Assembly: GCA_018296165.2 (NCBI GenBank)
Contig: JACKQL020000012.1
Coordinates: forward strand, 806,001-870,000
Direction: 5' to 3'
DNA: 64,000 bases
Source: Termitomyces sp. T153
Lineage: Eukaryota > Basidiomycota > Agaricomycetes > Agaricales > Lyophyllaceae
In this document: positions 46,251-58,398 of the stretch, piece after piece
Layout of the letters: each line of letters begins with the position of its first letter
How positions within the stretch are numbered: the stretch's first letter is position 1
Position numbers and translations under genes: made by a program
Notes under the pieces: generated by a model
What the model saw: the letters and a program-made list of their open reading frames with translations, nothing else
Databases searched by the model: none
What the model was told of the DNA's origin: nothing

Positions 46251-47101
46251 ATATGAAATTGACATCATGGTTCTATTAGATTTACTACTATACTGTGAGA
46301 CCTAGGAGACAATTGTTCAAGTGTAAAATAGGTCTTGTCATTTGATGGTAGTACAATTCAATAATGAGGTGTCTATGTACAGGTAGTATTTATACTGTTC
46401 ATGGTATAGTATGGGAAAAGAGACAAATAGTTGCCACTAGCAATGGCATCTGCCAAAGTGTTTATGATACATATGTGGTGTCAATCTGTAACCAAGTGAA
46501 ACATATACAAAGTTGATGAGACACATAAAAACAATAAATCTTCAAAAAGAGTGAGTCCAATGTCAATACCTGAAGTGTAGATGCCTTTCAAGTATGTTTG
46601 TAAGCTAGACAAGAAAAATGATAAGTAAGAAATTACACAGCTGTTGATATATCTATATATGGGGGGACCACTGTGTTGTCACCAAGAAAATCACTAAGAA
46701 AGATCTTGGCCTTGTTGTTCTAGACCCAAGGTCCAGACACCATGTGATATTGCTTGTGATTGATAAGTCTTGTGGTTGCTAAAATCCCTTGCCAAGGCTA
46801 CATTGTTCCAGACCTTGGGAATAGGCCTCATGTGCAGAGTGTCATGACTTGTACCATGTCAAAATAGTCAGCTGCTGTCCAGTCCAAAATGTCAAAAATG
46901 GTGCCCAGTGACAAGTGAGTCTTATGATCCTCCCCTATGCTGAACTCTTGACTGTCCTCAGTCAACTTGAAAGTCTTGTGATTGATTGCTTGGTCCATGT
47001 GCCTAAATTGGTGAGAATAAAAACTGCTAGCAGTTTTGCTTGAACTTCATCAACACTCCCTGCTTTAGTTCTTATCTCCTCCACATCTTAATCTTATTGC
47101 T

Positions 47102-49137
47102 ATGTCTTCCAAACTCACCTTTCAACTCAAACAGCATGCCAAGGCCCAGGCCTTCCTTGATCAGGCAAACCATGTTTTGTTGGTTGCTTGAGCTTTGCTA
47201 GTGACAAACCCTTGTGTGGTAGCTACTACTCTTATCCAATTGTGGCTTTGTTGGTTTGAGATGGTGGGTAGTGGGATGGAGTGGGCCAAGTTGGTGACTG
47301 TTGACAAGGAGTGTCAGCAGTTGTATGAGCACTACAAGGAGGAGGAATGGATCTGCCCATTTGACAAGTACTTTGTAAGTTTTTTTAACTTCCTCTTTAG
47401 TGACAATGTCAACAATCTTTCACTAGGTTCCTCTTCCACCTTCTTTGGAGTTTTTAATGGAGGATCTGGCAGCTGGAATGATGGTGAGTGCTGGTGACAT
47501 TGCTAGCACTAGCAACTCTGCCAAGATAACTTCAGCTTTTTGAAGACTTATCACCAAATGATGAGGTCTATTTCCAGTACCCACCATGTGCATTAGCAGT
47601 GGCAAGGGGGGAGGAGCAGAGTGAGGGCTGCAGGAGTGAGGGTAGTGCAAATTGAGGGGACATTGGAGAGGCTGAACCCTCAACTCCCAAGTGTGCAGCT
47701 GGCAGTGTTGCTAAGGGGTTGGCAGTGTTGCCAAGAGTGGCAACAACCCCAAAGAACAAAGGGAAGGGGAAGGGCAAGGCCAGGGAAGAGGACAAAAAGG
47801 ATTCAAGGTAAGTTTTCATGTTTTTGCTAGTTCTTGGTGGTATTTTGCTGATATTATTGCAGGAAACAATTGAAGAAATGTTTACCAACAAGTGCTTGGC
47901 AACACTGCTTTGCTGTTGAAAGGCCTTGACTGTGGTGGACACAGGCATGGGAGCTGGAGTGGTGTTAGAGAAGGTAAAGGGAAAGTCAACTGTGTTGCTA
48001 AAAAAGCAACACACTTTTAAACAAGAACATGGAGCAGTAAGGCAGTAAGTCTTTGAGCACTCTCCCCATTCCTTTTGCTAACAATCTTTGCTTAGTGCAA
48101 CAACTGCTGGGCTGAGAACAACCCAGAAGGCTGCTGGTACTCAACAATGGCCCAGCCTTGCTACCATTGCAACAGCATGAGGAAGAGCTGTTTGCATAGT
48201 GGGAGATCATTGAGGAGCATTGGCAGGAAGTTTGCCAAGAGAATAGCAGCAAAGGCGGCTTCAGTTCAACAAGTGCAGTTATTTGTGGAGTGACAGAAGG
48301 AGTTGTCAAGGAAAGGGGAGCCCATCAAAGTCAAGCACTTCAGCTTGCACTTGCCAACATTACAGGATGGGTCAAAGGTTGGAGGCAGTGGGGTCACTAA
48401 GGGCAAGCAACAAGAGAAGAGGAAGGAGGTGGTGGAGAGTGAGGGTGAAGATAGTGACAAGGGTAGCAACAACAACAACAACAATGTGCCTTTGGCACAG
48501 AAATGTGCAGCAAGTCTGGCATCTGTCAATAGTGCTAAGCAACTGAGGACTGTTGCTAGTGAGGAGGGTGAGAAGGAGATGGAGGATGTTGAGATGAGGG
48601 AGCAGACTCTATTGGCAATGATTGCTGAGGCAGAACTGGTGGCTAGCAACATGGAGGTCAAGGGTGAGGAGGAGTTTGAGGCAGCAGCAATAGACATGGA
48701 GGAGGACAAAGATGAGGACAAGGGTGAGGATCAGGAGAGAGTCCAACAACAAGTAAGTGGCTTCTTTTGCTAGTCAATCATTCTAGGGGACCTGGAGCAG
48801 CACTTCACTGTGACAGGTTAGCAAAGACAAACTGGAGTGGCTGAGCAAAGACCTGGCTTGGCCAACACTGTTAACATCATCAATGTTGCTAATAGACTTT
48901 GATGAGAGGGCAGCTGGAGTAGAGTAGAGGTTTCAGAGGGAGTTGGAGGTGGCAAGAGAGGAGTTGGTGGCAGCAAGGTCAAGGTTCTCTGTTGCCAAGC
49001 AGTTGTTAGCAGCATTGGTGGGTTACCAGAGCAACTGTCAGGCATTCTTAGCCTGGCAGCAGGAGAACAATATTGGTGAGGAGTTCCAGGAGGAAGGGGA
49101 GGAGCTGCTGGATGATGATGCCAACCTTAACTCCTAG
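47102..49137 (+). pseudogene. Antisense accessory gene within LTR family A element
   Basis: Lies on the + strand between the 3' LTR/PPT and the pol genes, which read on the minus strand. It starts MSSKLTFQLK at 47,102. Exon 1 (stop at 47,190) includes LIQLWLCWFEMVGSGMEWAKL and ECQQLYEHYKEEEWICPFDKYF, followed by GTAAGT at 47,375. The middle is Lys/Arg-rich and Pro-rich. A six-Cys cluster C-x2-C-x8-C-x8-C-x2-C-x6-C is in frame at 48,096-48,190, then KRIAAKA..WxKEL, a Lys/Glu-rich region, an intron from GTAAGT at 48,753, and a coiled-coil C-terminus ending SNCQAFLAWQQENNIG..DDANLNS. A copy with the same blocks and introns is at 20,296-22,324. Stops and frame changes make it a pseudogene, but conserved introns show it was a spliced gene of its own. 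Zinc or DNA binding is inferred from cysteine spacing. Confidence 0.7.
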
Positions 49138-49195
49138 CAACAGTTGCCTCCCTTGTATATAAATCTTTGTAGATATTTGTAGCACAAACATAGAC

Positions 49196-49250
49196 TAGCT
49201 CCTTTAAGGGGCTCCATAATTTTGTATATTGCAGACTGGCCCCCTTAAGG
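49196..49250 (+). terminator. CCCCTTAAGGGG palindromes after antisense gene
   Basis: 49,196-49,213 (AGCTCCTTTAAGGGGCT) and 49,231-49,248 (GGCCCCCTTAAGGGGCCC) are inverted repeats 60-110 bp after the stop. The other copy has one at the same place (20,217-20,232). A 3' end signal is inferred. Confidence 0.4.
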
Positions 49251-49642
49251 GGCCCAAAAATGTAGAATATTTTCAATTGTTCTGAAAGAGAGAGCAAGAA
49301 CAAAAAGGAAGAGAAACAAATTGGTATGCACTAGTGACTGTTGCTTGATGCTAGTGACAATGAAGGAAATGCTCAGTAAGTTATCATAGCAAAAAAACCT
49401 CCAGAGGTGTGCCAAGTGCTTAGCACCAACCTGCAGAGTGCAGCATCAAAAGCAAGCAAATAGTAAAGTAGAATGTCTGTGAAAGGCTTTTAAACAATGT
49501 AATGCACAAAAGGAGTCACAGTAGAGAAGACTTAATGTTTTGTAATTTATTTTGACAGTTTTTCTGAATACTAGCAAAGGGTATAGTGAAACATAAAGGC
49601 AAAGTCAAGAAAGGTCACTAGGGCTTAGTGAAGGGTGTGTTT

Positions 49643-50470
49643 TTAATTTTCTTTGCTGGCATTGTTGCCAGCATTGTCATTGTTTACTAGATCAGTTTGC
49701 TCTAGTTCACAAAGTTGCAAGGTGTTGATGTCAAAAGCATTACCAGGCACAGATATGCATTTTCTAGCAAAATATGGAACCAGGCAGAAGGCAGCTACAG
49801 GATGATGCAGTACTGAACTATCTAGTTCACAAAGGATGTAAGTGCTGCCACAGTTATGAGAGATTACTACCAATGAGCCTAAGTACTGAGGCTTCATTTT
49901 CTTGGTGTGTGTCACTTCAATTCTAGTGTTCCTCATAAGTATGAGGTTGCCAGCTTGGAAATTGTAGTCTCAAATCATAGCAGCATGTTCTGCTACAAAG
50001 CAAATGGCAGCTAAGTGATGAGTGCTAAGAACATTGTTGTGAAGGCAGTTGAGGTCCTCTTGGCAATGTTGAAGATCAATTGCTTGGTGGGCTATAAGGT
50101 CTGTTGTTGACAAGAACAAGTTTGGTAGTGGTTGCAAATATGTTGCTTCCACTATATTGGCAAGTAGCAGAGGATGGGTACTAGTTGTTGCATAGTAAGG
50201 GGAACAACCCATTTGCTTGCAAACTCTAATAGGCTCTGACCAAAAGACTGAGTAAGTAGCTGTACTCCACCTAGACTGATCACCATCAACTGCTTTGAAG
50301 AGAGCTTGGCAAACATTGAAATGTGGTTGCTCAACTATGCCATTAGCATGCTTGTTGTAACCTGAGATCCAAATGTGGTGCAAGTTGTACTTCTTCACTA
50401 CATAGGTTACTGCTTTTAAGATTGGAGGTCCATTGTCAGTAACAATTTTGCTAAAGGCTCCTCATCAACA
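49643..50470 (-). pseudogene. Integrase C-terminal half and chromo-like tail, LTR family A
   Basis: 50,398-49,970 reads KKYNLHHIWISGYNKHANGIVEQPHF, the integrase core around the catalytic Glu (IVE), then SVFWSEPIRV. 49,936-49,643 has MRNTRIEVTHTKKMKPQYLGSLVVI and HHPVAAFCLVPYFA, the usual post-integrase tail of this family. Stops separate these from the upstream half. Confidence 0.85.
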
Positions 50471-52514
50471 GATGATGTCCTTGTATAACCATTTGGCAAT
50501 AGCTTCAGTGTTCTCCCTAGTGAGCATGCAAAACTTGGGGTAATGAGTTAGTGAACAACATTCTTGAATGATATACTTGAACTTATCAGAAGGTGGCATG
50601 AACATAGTATCAATGTATATCTTGCTGAACAAGGGTGCTGGCATAGCAACAGTTGGCAGGATCAGCACTTTAGTTGTCTGATGGACCTGGCAGAGATGGC
50701 AAGTACAAATATACCACACTATGTCAGTGCTAACTTGAGGCCACCAAAATCATTCTAAGAGAGCTGAGCAAGTAGCAAAAAGTCCTCTATGTCCCAAGTT
50801 GTCATGCATGGCTTTCAAGACTCTTAAGTGACTGTCAGTAGGAACAAAGAGCTTATGGGCACCATCTCTTCTTCTTTGCCAAAGGTTGCTGCTAGTGATA
50901 AAGAACATTGAGGCATAGCAAATGAAGGTGGCATATTTGTTGTCACTAAGGCCTTCAGGTATGACAAGGTTGTTAAGCCATCTCTTGACTAGGAGCATGC
51001 AAGTGTCACTAGCAATAGCTTTAGCACTGTGGGGTACATTGCTATAAGTGGTGGTACCATCATCATGAAGAGGCTGAATGTTGTCACTGTTCAATAGTCA
51101 TGGGGCTGAGTCATTGCTATTATTGTTAATGAAAGTCACTAAAGACTGGAGAGGCTGGAACTTGGCCAGAGGAGGTAGTCAATGTGGGGCTGTAGACACC
51201 TGGCAAAGGAGTGGCAGCAGCAGCTGGACTTAGTGAATAAAGCCATGTAAATGATCAATCCAATCCTTATAGACAGAGTTGTCACTATTGTCAGGAAGGG
51301 GGTTGCTAGGCTGAAGTGGGCATCATGAAAGATTGTCAGGGCCATGGAAATTTCCTTTGATGTGAACTAGCTCAAAATGAAACATCAATATTGCTATGAT
51401 TCAGCAGTTCATGCTAGTGGAAGGCTGGATGTTGGGGTTCTGTAGCATACCCTTGATATATCAAGCATCAACTTTGATGATGAGGTTCCTGATGCCAATA
51501 AAATACATTCTCAATGCTTGCAGTGCTTGATAAAGGCCATAGAGTTCCAACTTGGGCTGACTGAACCTGGCCTCTCTGTCATTAAGTATAATTGACCCAA
51601 AGTGGTTATAGCAGTGTTCTTTGCAGTTGTTGCTAGTGCACTGGCAAAGGTAGTAACCAACAGCAATATATGACATGTCAACCACTAAGATGATGGAGTC
51701 AGGCAATTCATAGTCAATTGGAACTAAGGGCTTAGCATCTTGTAGAGCTTGGACAAGGTCCCACTGAGCATTGATCTGGTCTGGGCTAAACTTGAAGGGG
51801 ATGCCAACACAAGTGAGTTTTGTTAAGTTGTTGGCATAGTGAGTGAAATTCTTGACAAAAATCCTAAGAACCCCAACTGTCCCTAGGAAGGCTCTGACTT
51901 CTGATAGTGACTTGCAAGGACCCAGCACTTTAGCAGGGCTAAGCAACTTTCATCTGGAATTTGACTGCTAGGCATACAAACATGTCCAGGGCTTGGGGTG
52001 CATAAAATGAGTTTGTGACCAGAGAAGGTGCCACCACAGTACTTCATTTGCTGGAGAATTCTGTTAAGAAGTTCAAAGAACTCCCATAATGCTAGGCAAA
52101 TGTTTGGGTGAGCAGAGTGCTTAGTGGGTTTACCATTAGTAATTTTCCAGTCCTTTGGTCCTTTTATGGGGAATCTCGCAATATAAACATGATGTTGACA
52201 TGGAATATCAGCACAGAGTTGGTCCGATCCATTGGCAAGGTCACTAAGCAAAGAGCACCAAAAGGAGTCTGAAACGTTGTTAAGTCAGGCAAAGCTGGGT
52301 CAATGAGTTGCTTGTCATAGCCAACATAGAGGTTGAGGATGGCACCACAAATGCATCCAGCAAAAGATTCAGGGACATGATCTGGAAAGGGTGGTACTCT
52401 AGAATGGTAAATGGTGACACAATTTAGTGGCTCTAGACTGTACAATCCTGAGCTTACTGTTTTTCTTGAGGACACAAAACCATCATGAGCAATAAGCTGA
52501 GTTTGAAGGCTCAT
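50471..52514 (-). pseudogene. Reverse transcriptase, RNase H and integrase N-half, LTR family A
   Basis: Minus-strand pieces in order: RT with LYSLEPLNCVTIYHSRVPPFPDH and FQTPFGALCLVTLPM (52,514-52,164), a degraded catalytic region, RT-thumb/RNase H with VRAFLGTVGVLRIFVKNFTHYA and LILVVDMSYIAVGY-like (51,946-51,461), then the integrase zinc domain with HDNLGHRG and CHLC (51,094-50,650) and YIDTMFMPPS of the core. Many stops; RT catalytic aspartates are not recognisable. Together with the flanking entries this is an almost full-length Ty3/gypsy Pol. Confidence 0.85.
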
Positions 52515-52875
52515 AGATGCCAGCCTTTATCTTGTTGTGAATGATTTCACATACTTCCTTTTCTAGGCCTGGGGGTATGGAGTGATGTGCTGAACCCAGG
52601 GTACAGGTGGAATTGTTGGTATGTGTACTGGCAGAAAGAAGTCAGAGCACAAACTTTCTTATTCAGAGTCCTCTCAGGTGAAAGCCTTTTCTTGTTTGGT
52701 GACCATGTTGACTAAAACATTAATTTCATTGCTAGTAAAAAAAGCCTGTATTGTAGTCTTTGACAAGTTTTGCTTGTCATTTGTTAGTGAATTGTTGGGT
52801 CAGCATGAATGGCAGTGGATTTGGGTCAAGTGGTGGCATTGTTGCTAGTGGGTTGCCAAAAATGTGTTCCTTGAT

Positions 52876-54135
52876 TCAAAAATCTTCACTAATGTGACCA
52901 GCAATGGTGGTCTTCATAGCAACAGGCTTGTACTTCTTCTTTGCCTGTACACCTTTTTGCTTAGCAGGTTTGTTAGCAACAAATTGAGCAGGAAATGGAA
53001 TGTTAATGTAAGTGGGGGAAATGTCTGTATTGCTTGTAGCAATAGGTAAAGTCTGTCCAAGAATCAAAGGATTAGATGTATCAGTTGAAACAAGATAAGA
53101 ATGAGGTGGAAGGAAAAAATCAGATAGGTTGCTAGCTGTAGTGTAAAGGTAAGCAAGGGCAGGGTTTGTCTGTGTATTAGAATCAGTAAGTAGAATGTCT
53201 TTGGCCAGGTTACAAGAAGCTATACAAGTCACTAGACCAGTTAAATGATCATAGCTAATAACAACTGCTGTATCACTGTTGTCATTGTCAATGTCTTTGG
53301 CAATGAAAGCAGCAGGGTGCTTCAGTTTGAAGTGAACATTTTGTTGATTGTTTTGTTTAGATTTACCACATGGAAATGTTGGAATTGTTTGCCACATGCC
53401 AGTGTTAGGGTCAATGATGGTGATAGTTGTCTTGATGTCACTAAGGGTGTTGACCATGCTTTGAGTTAACACATCAAAGGTTTGTCCAAGGAGAATGTAG
53501 TAGGTGGGTGACCATAAAACATAAATCTGTAGATAAACTGTTATGTTGCTAATGGTGCAAGGTATGTTGCGGGCAAGTCCTAGCAATCAATCCATAGTGC
53601 CATTAGCACTCTGCATGTTTAAGACAATATTGGGATCATATGATAAGCCAAGGTTGCTAGCAATTTCAGCAGACATTGAGATAATCTGAGAACCACTGTG
53701 GGTGATGCATTCTACTTTCTCTTTGTTATTAATTAGCATCATAACAGACTGAAGTGACTGGGAATCCTTAGCAACAGTGAGCACCATGGGCTCTTCTCCA
53801 TGGGGCAGCAAATCAATGTATGCTTCAACTGGGTCAATAGATGCAAGTGGAGCCTTTTCCAATGTAAGTCCATTAGTGGTAGCAGCATTGGATCCAAGCA
53901 AAAACTGGGGTTCTTCAATAGCAAACATTGGCAAAATATCTTCAAAAATGTTGCTAGGGTCCTGTACTGTGTTGGTGCTAGCTCCTATGAGTTGCTTAGG
54001 TGTAATGGCTGTTCTGAATTGATTCCTGATGTCCTGTGATACTGAGCAAAGCTCACCAACTGAGACTGTGACCTTGGTGCTTAAAACCCATTCTAAGACT
54101 GCTTTAGACTGTTCAATGTTGTAGATGGGTGGCAT
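52876..54135 (-). pseudogene. Protease-region polyprotein, LTR family A
   Basis: Frames 54,135-53,587 and 53,586-52,876 run on after one stop. The protease region has ECITHSGSQIISMSAEIA, in which the expected catalytic DSG reads HSG, followed by NMQSANGTMD and YYILLGQTFDVL. The rest is the poorly conserved linker to RT, ending in basic KKKYKPVAMKT. Confidence 0.7.
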
Positions 54136-54138
54136 GCT

Positions 54139-55760
54139 TCAATAGGCACTGTCATTAGACCTGTTGGGTGCAGCAAAATTCCTGTTAGAGGGAGGGGTGT
54201 AGCGACTGGGTATGCCAGAAAATAGGTGGACTGGAGGCTGAGCAATGGGTTTCTTAGCAATGGGTGGTTGTTCATTAGCAGCAGTACATTCAGGTGCTTT
54301 GCCTTTGTCTGCAGGCTTAGCAGCAGGAGCTGGTACAGAGTCAGAAGGGAGACTTGTTGCCAGGGTGTTGCTAGTTGGTGTCATCTTGGGGGTATCATTT
54401 GCTGGTTGATATGCTGCATGGGGAACTTGTATACTATCAAACTTTTTGCCAGGTTGCCTGAGTGCAAAGATTTCACATTCCAAAGCCTCAATCCTTTCTT
54501 CCTTGCTGAGTGCTTGGCCCATAGTGACATCCTGTTGCATAACCTTGTGAATTAGCAACTGCTGCATTGCTGCTTGATCTGGGTCTGGGTTAGCATTGGA
54601 AGAGAGTCTGCCAGTAACAATTTGTCCTGGATTAAGCCTATGCCATTCCTCAATGCATTCTATGTAAAGCTGCTTGCCAAGATAGTTGGGTATCATAGTG
54701 CCTGATGGTAGAATGATCTTTTCTTCAGCATTGTGATGGATCCTACCCTGTTAGATCATGTGCTCCATTTTCATACAAGTGCTGTGGACCATGGTGTGAC
54801 CTGTTTTGCCACAGAAGTAGCAAGTACTGTTGGCAAACTGCTGGCAGGGCTGAGTGTTGTTGGTACAAAGAGCTTCCAGATGTTCCAAAGCATTGACAAT
54901 CACTGTGGTTGTTGCTGACTCCAGGGTCTCCTGCTTAGGTGTATGCAATGGCAAAACTGGTGTGTTAATGATTGGTGATGACAAAGAAATACTGCTAGTG
55001 CCATTGCTGGTCTTGGTTGTAGAGGTATCCATGCCCTTTAAAACCCACTTAGCACCTTCAAAGACTTGGTCAACATCATAGGGGTCCTCAGGATGATGGC
55101 TGGGAAGAGTGATTTTGAGACGGCAAACAATTTTGGACCATAGCAACATAGGGATACCTTGTTTGAATAAGCAGGATTCCTCATTGTGGGTAGAGCTTGC
55201 CATTAGCAAGTAACCATCTAGTGATACATTGGACATCCTGGTAGTAGTCTAAGAACCTGCCCAAAGTTGCTAAGCCACTGTTGAAAGTCTGGTTGACAAG
55301 TTGTTTGAGGTTGCCTAGGTTATAACAAGCACTAGCATCAGCACCAGGGTACAGCCTGAGCACTGCTGCCTTCCATTCCTGATACATATAGGGCTGAGGT
55401 GCATTGTTGCCAATAGTTACATTGCTGCCAAATTCCAGTAAGCCAAGCCATGTTTCTGCTGTGTCATATGAGACATATCATGCCATGTATTCCTTCTTCT
55501 GACTGTTGTCAGCAATGCCACAGTCAGCAAAAAGGTATTTGAGCTCCTTGAAGTACTGGGGGAGTTCCCTGGGGCAACTCTCATCCCACTTAGGCACAGT
55601 TGTGTCATTGCACAGTGGCATTCTAGCATGCTGAGTAGCAGGGTCATTGTTCATGGTAACAATTGTCAGTAATAGTGGTGGAAGGGGGTTAATTGGCAAT
55701 GCTGGTATAGAGTGGGCTTCTGGGAAGACTATAGAGTTGGTTGGAGTAAGAGGCAAAAGG
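54139..55760 (-). pseudogene. Gag of LTR family A
   Basis: Pieces 55,756-55,478, 55,387-55,181, 55,236-54,751 and 54,696-54,139 include PKWDESCPRELPQYFKELKYLF, EWKAAVLRLYPGA, LGNLKQLV, FEGAKWVLKG and a zinc-knuckle-like CYFCGKTGHTMVHSTC, one or two residues longer than the usual CCHC spacing. Then follows a Pro-rich linker with a predicted coiled coil (EERIEALECEIFALRQ). Stops and frame changes interrupt it. Confidence 0.8.
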
Positions 55761-56009
55761 GGTGCATTAAGAAAACTTTCAATAAATGCTCCTGAGAAGT
55801 CAGCAAGGATTTTGCTAATGTCATGAAGATTCTTAGCAGTTTCAAGTTTGTTGGCAAGGGGTCAAGGTCGAGTTACTGGTGAAGAGTGCTGAGGGGTCAA
55901 GAACAAAGACTGGGGTCATTTGCTAAAGATTTCCAAGTGATGTTTTGCTTGAGCTCTGGTTTTTGGTGGAATGGTTAACTTCAAATACCCCTTGTGGTGG
56001 GCTCCAAAA

Positions 56010-57122
56010 TGATGTGCTCCTATGCCACCCAGTGCCATGCAGGAAACCTAAAAAGAGGACCTAACACTAGTCACTAGATAGAGTAGCTGGCAGTAGGAAG
56101 GTAATGATAGAGGGTGAGTCAGTAACTGTCCCAGAAAACTAGAGCTGAATAGCTAGATAGTAATGATGGGCCACTAGTAAGAAAAAGGGGAAACAAAATG
56201 AAGACAAAAGCATTGCTAAGGCAAAGCAAACTTAAGCAGTGAAAGAGGAGTTGGGTAGAGAAATGGGGTAGTGATAATAAAGGGATTAAAAGGAAGACAA
56301 ACACAAACTAGTCACTAACCATAGTTGCTAGCATTGCTAAGTCAAAAATAATGCTAAGGGCACCCATAGTTGGTACCACACAAAGTCAAAGTTGGGTCAG
56401 CAAGACTTGTTGCTAAGTTGTTGTCAATAATGAGTGAGAAAGAGAGTAAGTGATAGGGACAAAAGTGAAATCTCAAGCTGGTAAGCTTAGAGATAGAGAG
56501 AGAGGGAACTGTACTCCATTTGTTTGATGGTAGTATGATTTGATAATGAGGTGTCTATGTACAGGTAGTATTGATACTGTTTGTGGTATAGTATGGGAAA
56601 AGAGACAAATAGTCACCACTAGCAATGGTGTCTGCCAAAGTGTTTATGATACATATGTGGTGTCAATCTGTAACCAAGTGAAACATATGCAAAGTTGATG
56701 CAATGTGTAAAAACAATAAATCTTCATAAAGAGTGAGTCTGATGTCAATACCTGAAGTGTAGATGCCATTCAAGTATGTTTGTAAGCTCAACAAGAAAAA
56801 TAATAAGTAAGAAATCATACAACTGTTGATATATCCATATATGGGGGGACCACTATGTTGTTGCCAAGAAAATTGCTAGCAATCATCACTAAGAAAGGTC
56901 TTGGTCTTGTTGTTCTAGACCCAAGGTCCAGACACCATGTGATATTGCTTGTGACCAATAAGTCTTGTGGTCACTAAAATCCCTTGCCAAGGCTATGTTG
57001 TTCCAGACCTTGGGACTAGGCCTTGTATGCTGAGTGTCGTGACTTGTACCATGTCAAAATAGTCAGCTGCTGTCCAGTCCAAAATGCCAAAAATGGTGCT
57101 CAGCAACAAGTGGGTCTTATCA
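56010..57122 (-). mobile_element. 5' LTR of LTR family A, with primer binding site
   Basis: 1,113 bp with ends TGATAAGACCC..GGAGCACATCA on the minus strand. Immediately inside, the minus strand reads TTTTGGAGCCCACCACAAGG, whose TGGAGCCCACC looks like a tRNA-complementary primer binding site. The element measured from here to the split 3' LTR is about 15 kb, of which ~3.9 kb is the nested insertion. Confidence 0.8.
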
Positions 57123-57660
57123 ACAGGCACATTGTTTTTGGTTTTTGATTGAGAGATCTGTCTGAATGCTTATTTTTAGCATCAGCTATTTGTATATACT
57201 TGATCAAGCCATCTTTTCCACATGGTCTGTTCTTCTTTGGTTCTCCCTCAAACTTGTCCTACTGGAGCTCTGTAGGTTGAATCTTTTGTGGGTCTGTGTA
57301 GGTTCTTAAGACACTATCTTATTGGGTTTTTGAGGGAAGGGAAGGGAAGGGTATCTGTCTGATAGTTAGGCCTGGGATGTGTGATACATGATCAGCTTAT
57401 TGGCCCAAGCCCACTGCCACTCCCCTGTGCCTTTCCATCAGTTTTGATGGCTGGCTACTATGTCATTGACACTGGTTTTTTGTTATTGCTGGACTTTTGG
57501 TATGGGGCTAAGGCTGGCTTTGCGGTGTGTCCAACATCTACAGTTTTTGATGTTATCCTTGAGCTTACAGTTTTCAGCTCTTTACAGATAATTTGTATTA
57601 CTTTTACAAATATATTGGATTTTCAGACTGATCTCTTTTGTCTCTCATTTGAGACTGCTG
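57123..57660. other. Sequence with no recognised feature
   Basis: A few short frames (for example 57,381-57,671 on +) with no family resemblance. CpG-poor. Probably decayed transposon. Confidence 0.4.
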
Positions 57661-57689
57661 TATCAGTGTAAGCCTCAACAGATGTCCAA

Positions 57690-58380
57690 CTTTGTGAAAT
57701 AGTGTGCACCTCAGAGGTCACTTCCAAGTTCATATATGAGTGGCAGAGGGTAGAAATTCTTCACTGTCATTGTGTTCAAGGCTTGGTAGTCCTGAAGCAG
57801 ACAAAAGGATCTGTCCTTCTTCTTGATGAAGAAGACTGGAGAGGCCATTGGTGACTTTGAGGACTGTATTCAGCCAGAGTTAAAGTTTTTCTGCAGGAAT
57901 GCATCCAGTTCATCCATCTCATGGAGTGCAAGCAAATAGACCTCACAGCTAGAGGATTCTGTACAGGGTATCACTTCAATAACATAGTCCCATTGCTTGC
58001 ACTCTAGAAGCAAGCCAAACAATGCCTCAAAGAATACATCCTCAAAAGCTTGGAGGTGATTGGGGACTGTGCTACAGAAGGGCTTGGGCTGACAGCTAGC
58101 CACAAACCTTCAGCCATTTGTTGAGAGGTTGTTTTGCTGGCCTGTATCTCTGCTACAGTGGGAGGGGGGCAGAGCATTGAAACATAGAGCTTATCACCTA
58201 CTTAAATGGTCTTGTCTGAAGACTCAGAGTCCAGAGTACTGGTGAACTCCCCTTTGCAGCCATCTTCCTCTTGAAGTTCACATCTGACACCCCTGACATC
58301 CTCAGAGAGGGCCTCCCTATGAGGAAATGCCAGAGTATCAGGGAGTAGTGGATGCTGCTGCTGGAGATGAAGAAGTCACC
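57690..58380 (-). pseudogene. Gypsy family B fragment (protease-RT junction)
   Basis: 58,103-57,870 reads PNHLQAFEDVFFEALFG and EMDELDAFLQKNF, matching the family B RT start at 45,200-45,390. Further RT pieces, including a FFIKKK-like stretch, continue to about 57,690. The family B protease region may continue to 58,380. Stops throughout. Confidence 0.65.
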
Positions 58381-58398
58381 CCACAAAGCCATTGTGTC

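Larger units (their letters stand above)
41966..46927 (-). mobile_element. 3' LTR of LTR family A, split by a nested element
   Basis: 41,966-42,402 matches 56,010-56,455, and 46,336-46,927 matches 56,520-57,122. The two parts are one LTR (TGATATGCTCC..TCTTATGA on the + strand) opened by a nested family B element. On the minus strand it is preceded by the polypurine run ATAGGGGAGGA (46,928-46,938), identifying it as the 3' LTR. About 60 bp of LTR sequence was lost at the right junction. Confidence 0.8.

Noticed and set aside
41966..46927. One very large (5-kb) LTR
   Set aside because: Comparison with 56,010-57,122 shows it is a ~1.1-kb LTR split by a nested retrotransposon.
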